From: Verrucomicrobiota bacterium
GTDB lineage: Bacteria; Verrucomicrobiota; Verrucomicrobiia; CAIQCK01
Reading direction: 5' to 3'
Assembly (NCBI GenBank): GCA_026397915.1
Contig: JAPLTX010000012.1
Span: forward strand, 106,253 to 170,252
Length of the DNA: 64,000 nucleotides
Numbering within the stretch: the first letter of the stretch is position 1; the number at the start of each line of letters is the position of its first letter. Of the stretch, positions 63,212-64,000 are shown piece by piece. The translations under genes were made by a program, and so were the position numbers. The notes beneath the pieces are model-generated. The model was given only the letters and a program-made list of their open reading frames with translations, was not told the origin of the DNA and did no database searches.

Positions 63212-64000
63212 ATGAAGACGCTTCGCGGCTGGTTTGTTGTCGCGGCGGTGCTGCTGGCAGACGGCTTCGCATTTGCCGGTGAGCCGGCGGCCGGACAGTT
63301 GCACGCCGGTTGGGCGACGGTGGACATCACGCCGTCGGCCCGGGTGGTTCTGGACGGCAGCGGTTACAAGCGGGTCACCAAGGAAGTGGAAGACACGGTG
63401 ACGGCCACGGTGCTGGCCTTGGAGACGCGGGACGGAGACCGGGCGATCGAGCAGGCGATCATGATCAACTTCGACCTGGTCCGGATGACGAAGGAGGTCC
63501 ACGAAGGCTTGCAGCGCGAGGCCGCGAAGAGGCTCAAGGATTTCGACAGCAGCAAGTTGTTCTGCGGCGCGACGCACACCCATTGCGGACCGAGCATCTC
63601 CTACGAGAAGACCGGGCCGGGGCAGTTGTATGACATCAGCAAGGAAACCGACGTGATGACGCCGCAGCAGTATATCTTGCTGCTCTACGAGAGGGTCGGC
63701 GCGGGCATCGCGGAGGCGTGGCAGGGGCGGAAGCCCGCCGGCGTGAGCTGGGGATTGGGCCACGCGGCAGTCGGTTACAACCGGCGCCTGACCTATGCCG
63801 ACGGCTCGGCGATCATGGGGTTTGACACGGCCCGACCCGACTTCTCGCACATCGAGGGTTCCGACGACCATGCGGTGGAGATGCTGTTCTTCTGGAACGC
63901 GGACAAGAAGCTCTCGGGGATGTTGCTAAACCTCGCCTGCCCATCGCAGGTCGGCCGCAAAGCGATCAGCGCCGATTTCTGGCATCCGATTCGCCAAGGC
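63212..64000 (+). CDS. Neutral ceramidase-like protein, truncated by window end
   Basis: At least 263 residues, open to the last base. A signal peptide (MKTLRGWFVVAAVLLADG) resembles those at 46720 and 49623. The first zinc motif is THTHCGP, but where the others have a His in the YxxH motif (YACHNTTCG, YSMHYFGAP) this one reads NLACPSQVG, followed by SADFWHPIR. Planctomycete/Verrucomicrobiota ceramidase relatives often have this variant, which may use a different ligand. Complete function cannot be judged. Confidence 0.85.
   Translation, partial: MKTLRGWFVVAAVLLADGFAFAGEPAAGQLHAGWATVDITPSARVVLDGSGYKRVTKEVEDTVTATVLALETRDGDRAIEQAIMINFDLVRMTKEVHEGLQREAAKRLKDFDSSKLFCGATHTHCGPSISYEKTGPGQLYDISKETDVMTPQQYILLLYERVGAGIAEAWQGRKPAGVSWGLGHAAVGYNRRLTYADGSAIMGFDTARPDFSHIEGSDDHAVEMLFFWNADKKLSGMLLNLACPSQVGRKAISADFWHPIRQG

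Overview
The window is GC-rich bacterial DNA. It is most consistent with Verrucomicrobiota, or failing that a neighbouring PVC lineage (this is inferred from gene families, since there is no rRNA here). The supporting signs are many exported Gfo/Idh/MocA oxidoreductases with 'RRDFLK' Tat leaders, DUF1080 (3-keto-disaccharide hydrolase) proteins, several neutral-ceramidase-like proteins, REP-like palindromes of the type common in these genomes, and promoters whose -10 box lies 6-8 nt before the start codon. I found no tRNA, rRNA or CRISPR array. The first 215 bases are comparatively AT-rich and hold no gene I can support.

Layout. (1) 0.2-10.2 kb, accessory and defence: a decayed HsdM fragment, a Phd/VapC toxin-antitoxin pair, a type III restriction-modification pair (mod carries an in-frame palindromic insertion), a ParDE-like pair flanked by a duplicated small ORF, an HTH/zinc-ribbon protein, a KTSC protein and two tandem lineage-type paralogues. 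(2) 10.4-17.2 kb, housekeeping: a divergent IMP dehydrogenase, an AraC regulator, an NAD-glutamate dehydrogenase broken by a frameshift, and a dipeptide-epimerase-like enolase-superfamily enzyme. (3) 17.2-23.7 kb, minus strand, one tight seven-gene operon: oxidoreductase, ROK regulator, iron-type alcohol dehydrogenase, split transketolase (two genes), RpiB-like isomerase and TauE/SafE exporter. There is no sugar kinase. This is the most exciting system in the window. Its content fits a sulfo-transketolase type of sulfoquinovose pathway, which makes a C2 sulfonate that TauE/SafE could export. (4) 23.7-43.4 kb, plus strand, glycan and glycoside degradation: three DUF1080 proteins, a GH51/GH39-like hydrolase, a GH127-like hydrolase, then an operon of TIM-barrel isomerase, Tat oxidoreductase, MFS transporter, NagB-like, PIG-L-like, IolB/KduI-like cupin and GH42-like proteins. 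It is followed by a remarkable ceramidase-M23 peptidase-PKD fusion and an AraC gene whose frame is broken by a 5-bp repeat. (5) 43.4-46.6 kb: an exported isomerase and a reductase/MFS pair. (6) 46.7-64.0 kb: an orphan 943-residue secreted protein, then a ten-gene operon of ceramidase-like, sulfatase, four Tat Gfo/Idh/MocA, FGE-fold and GH-like proteins. A further ceramidase-like gene is cut by the window end.

How the genes may work together (inference). Exported Gfo/Idh/MocA proteins would oxidise glycosides to 3-keto sugars, and DUF1080 and TIM-barrel enzymes would cleave them. The glycoside hydrolases, the sulfatase and the ceramidase-like amidases would trim complex, partly sulfated glycans or glycolipids. 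MFS carriers would import the products. A 23-bp motif upstream of two of these units, and a conserved promoter block in front of three others, suggest shared control.
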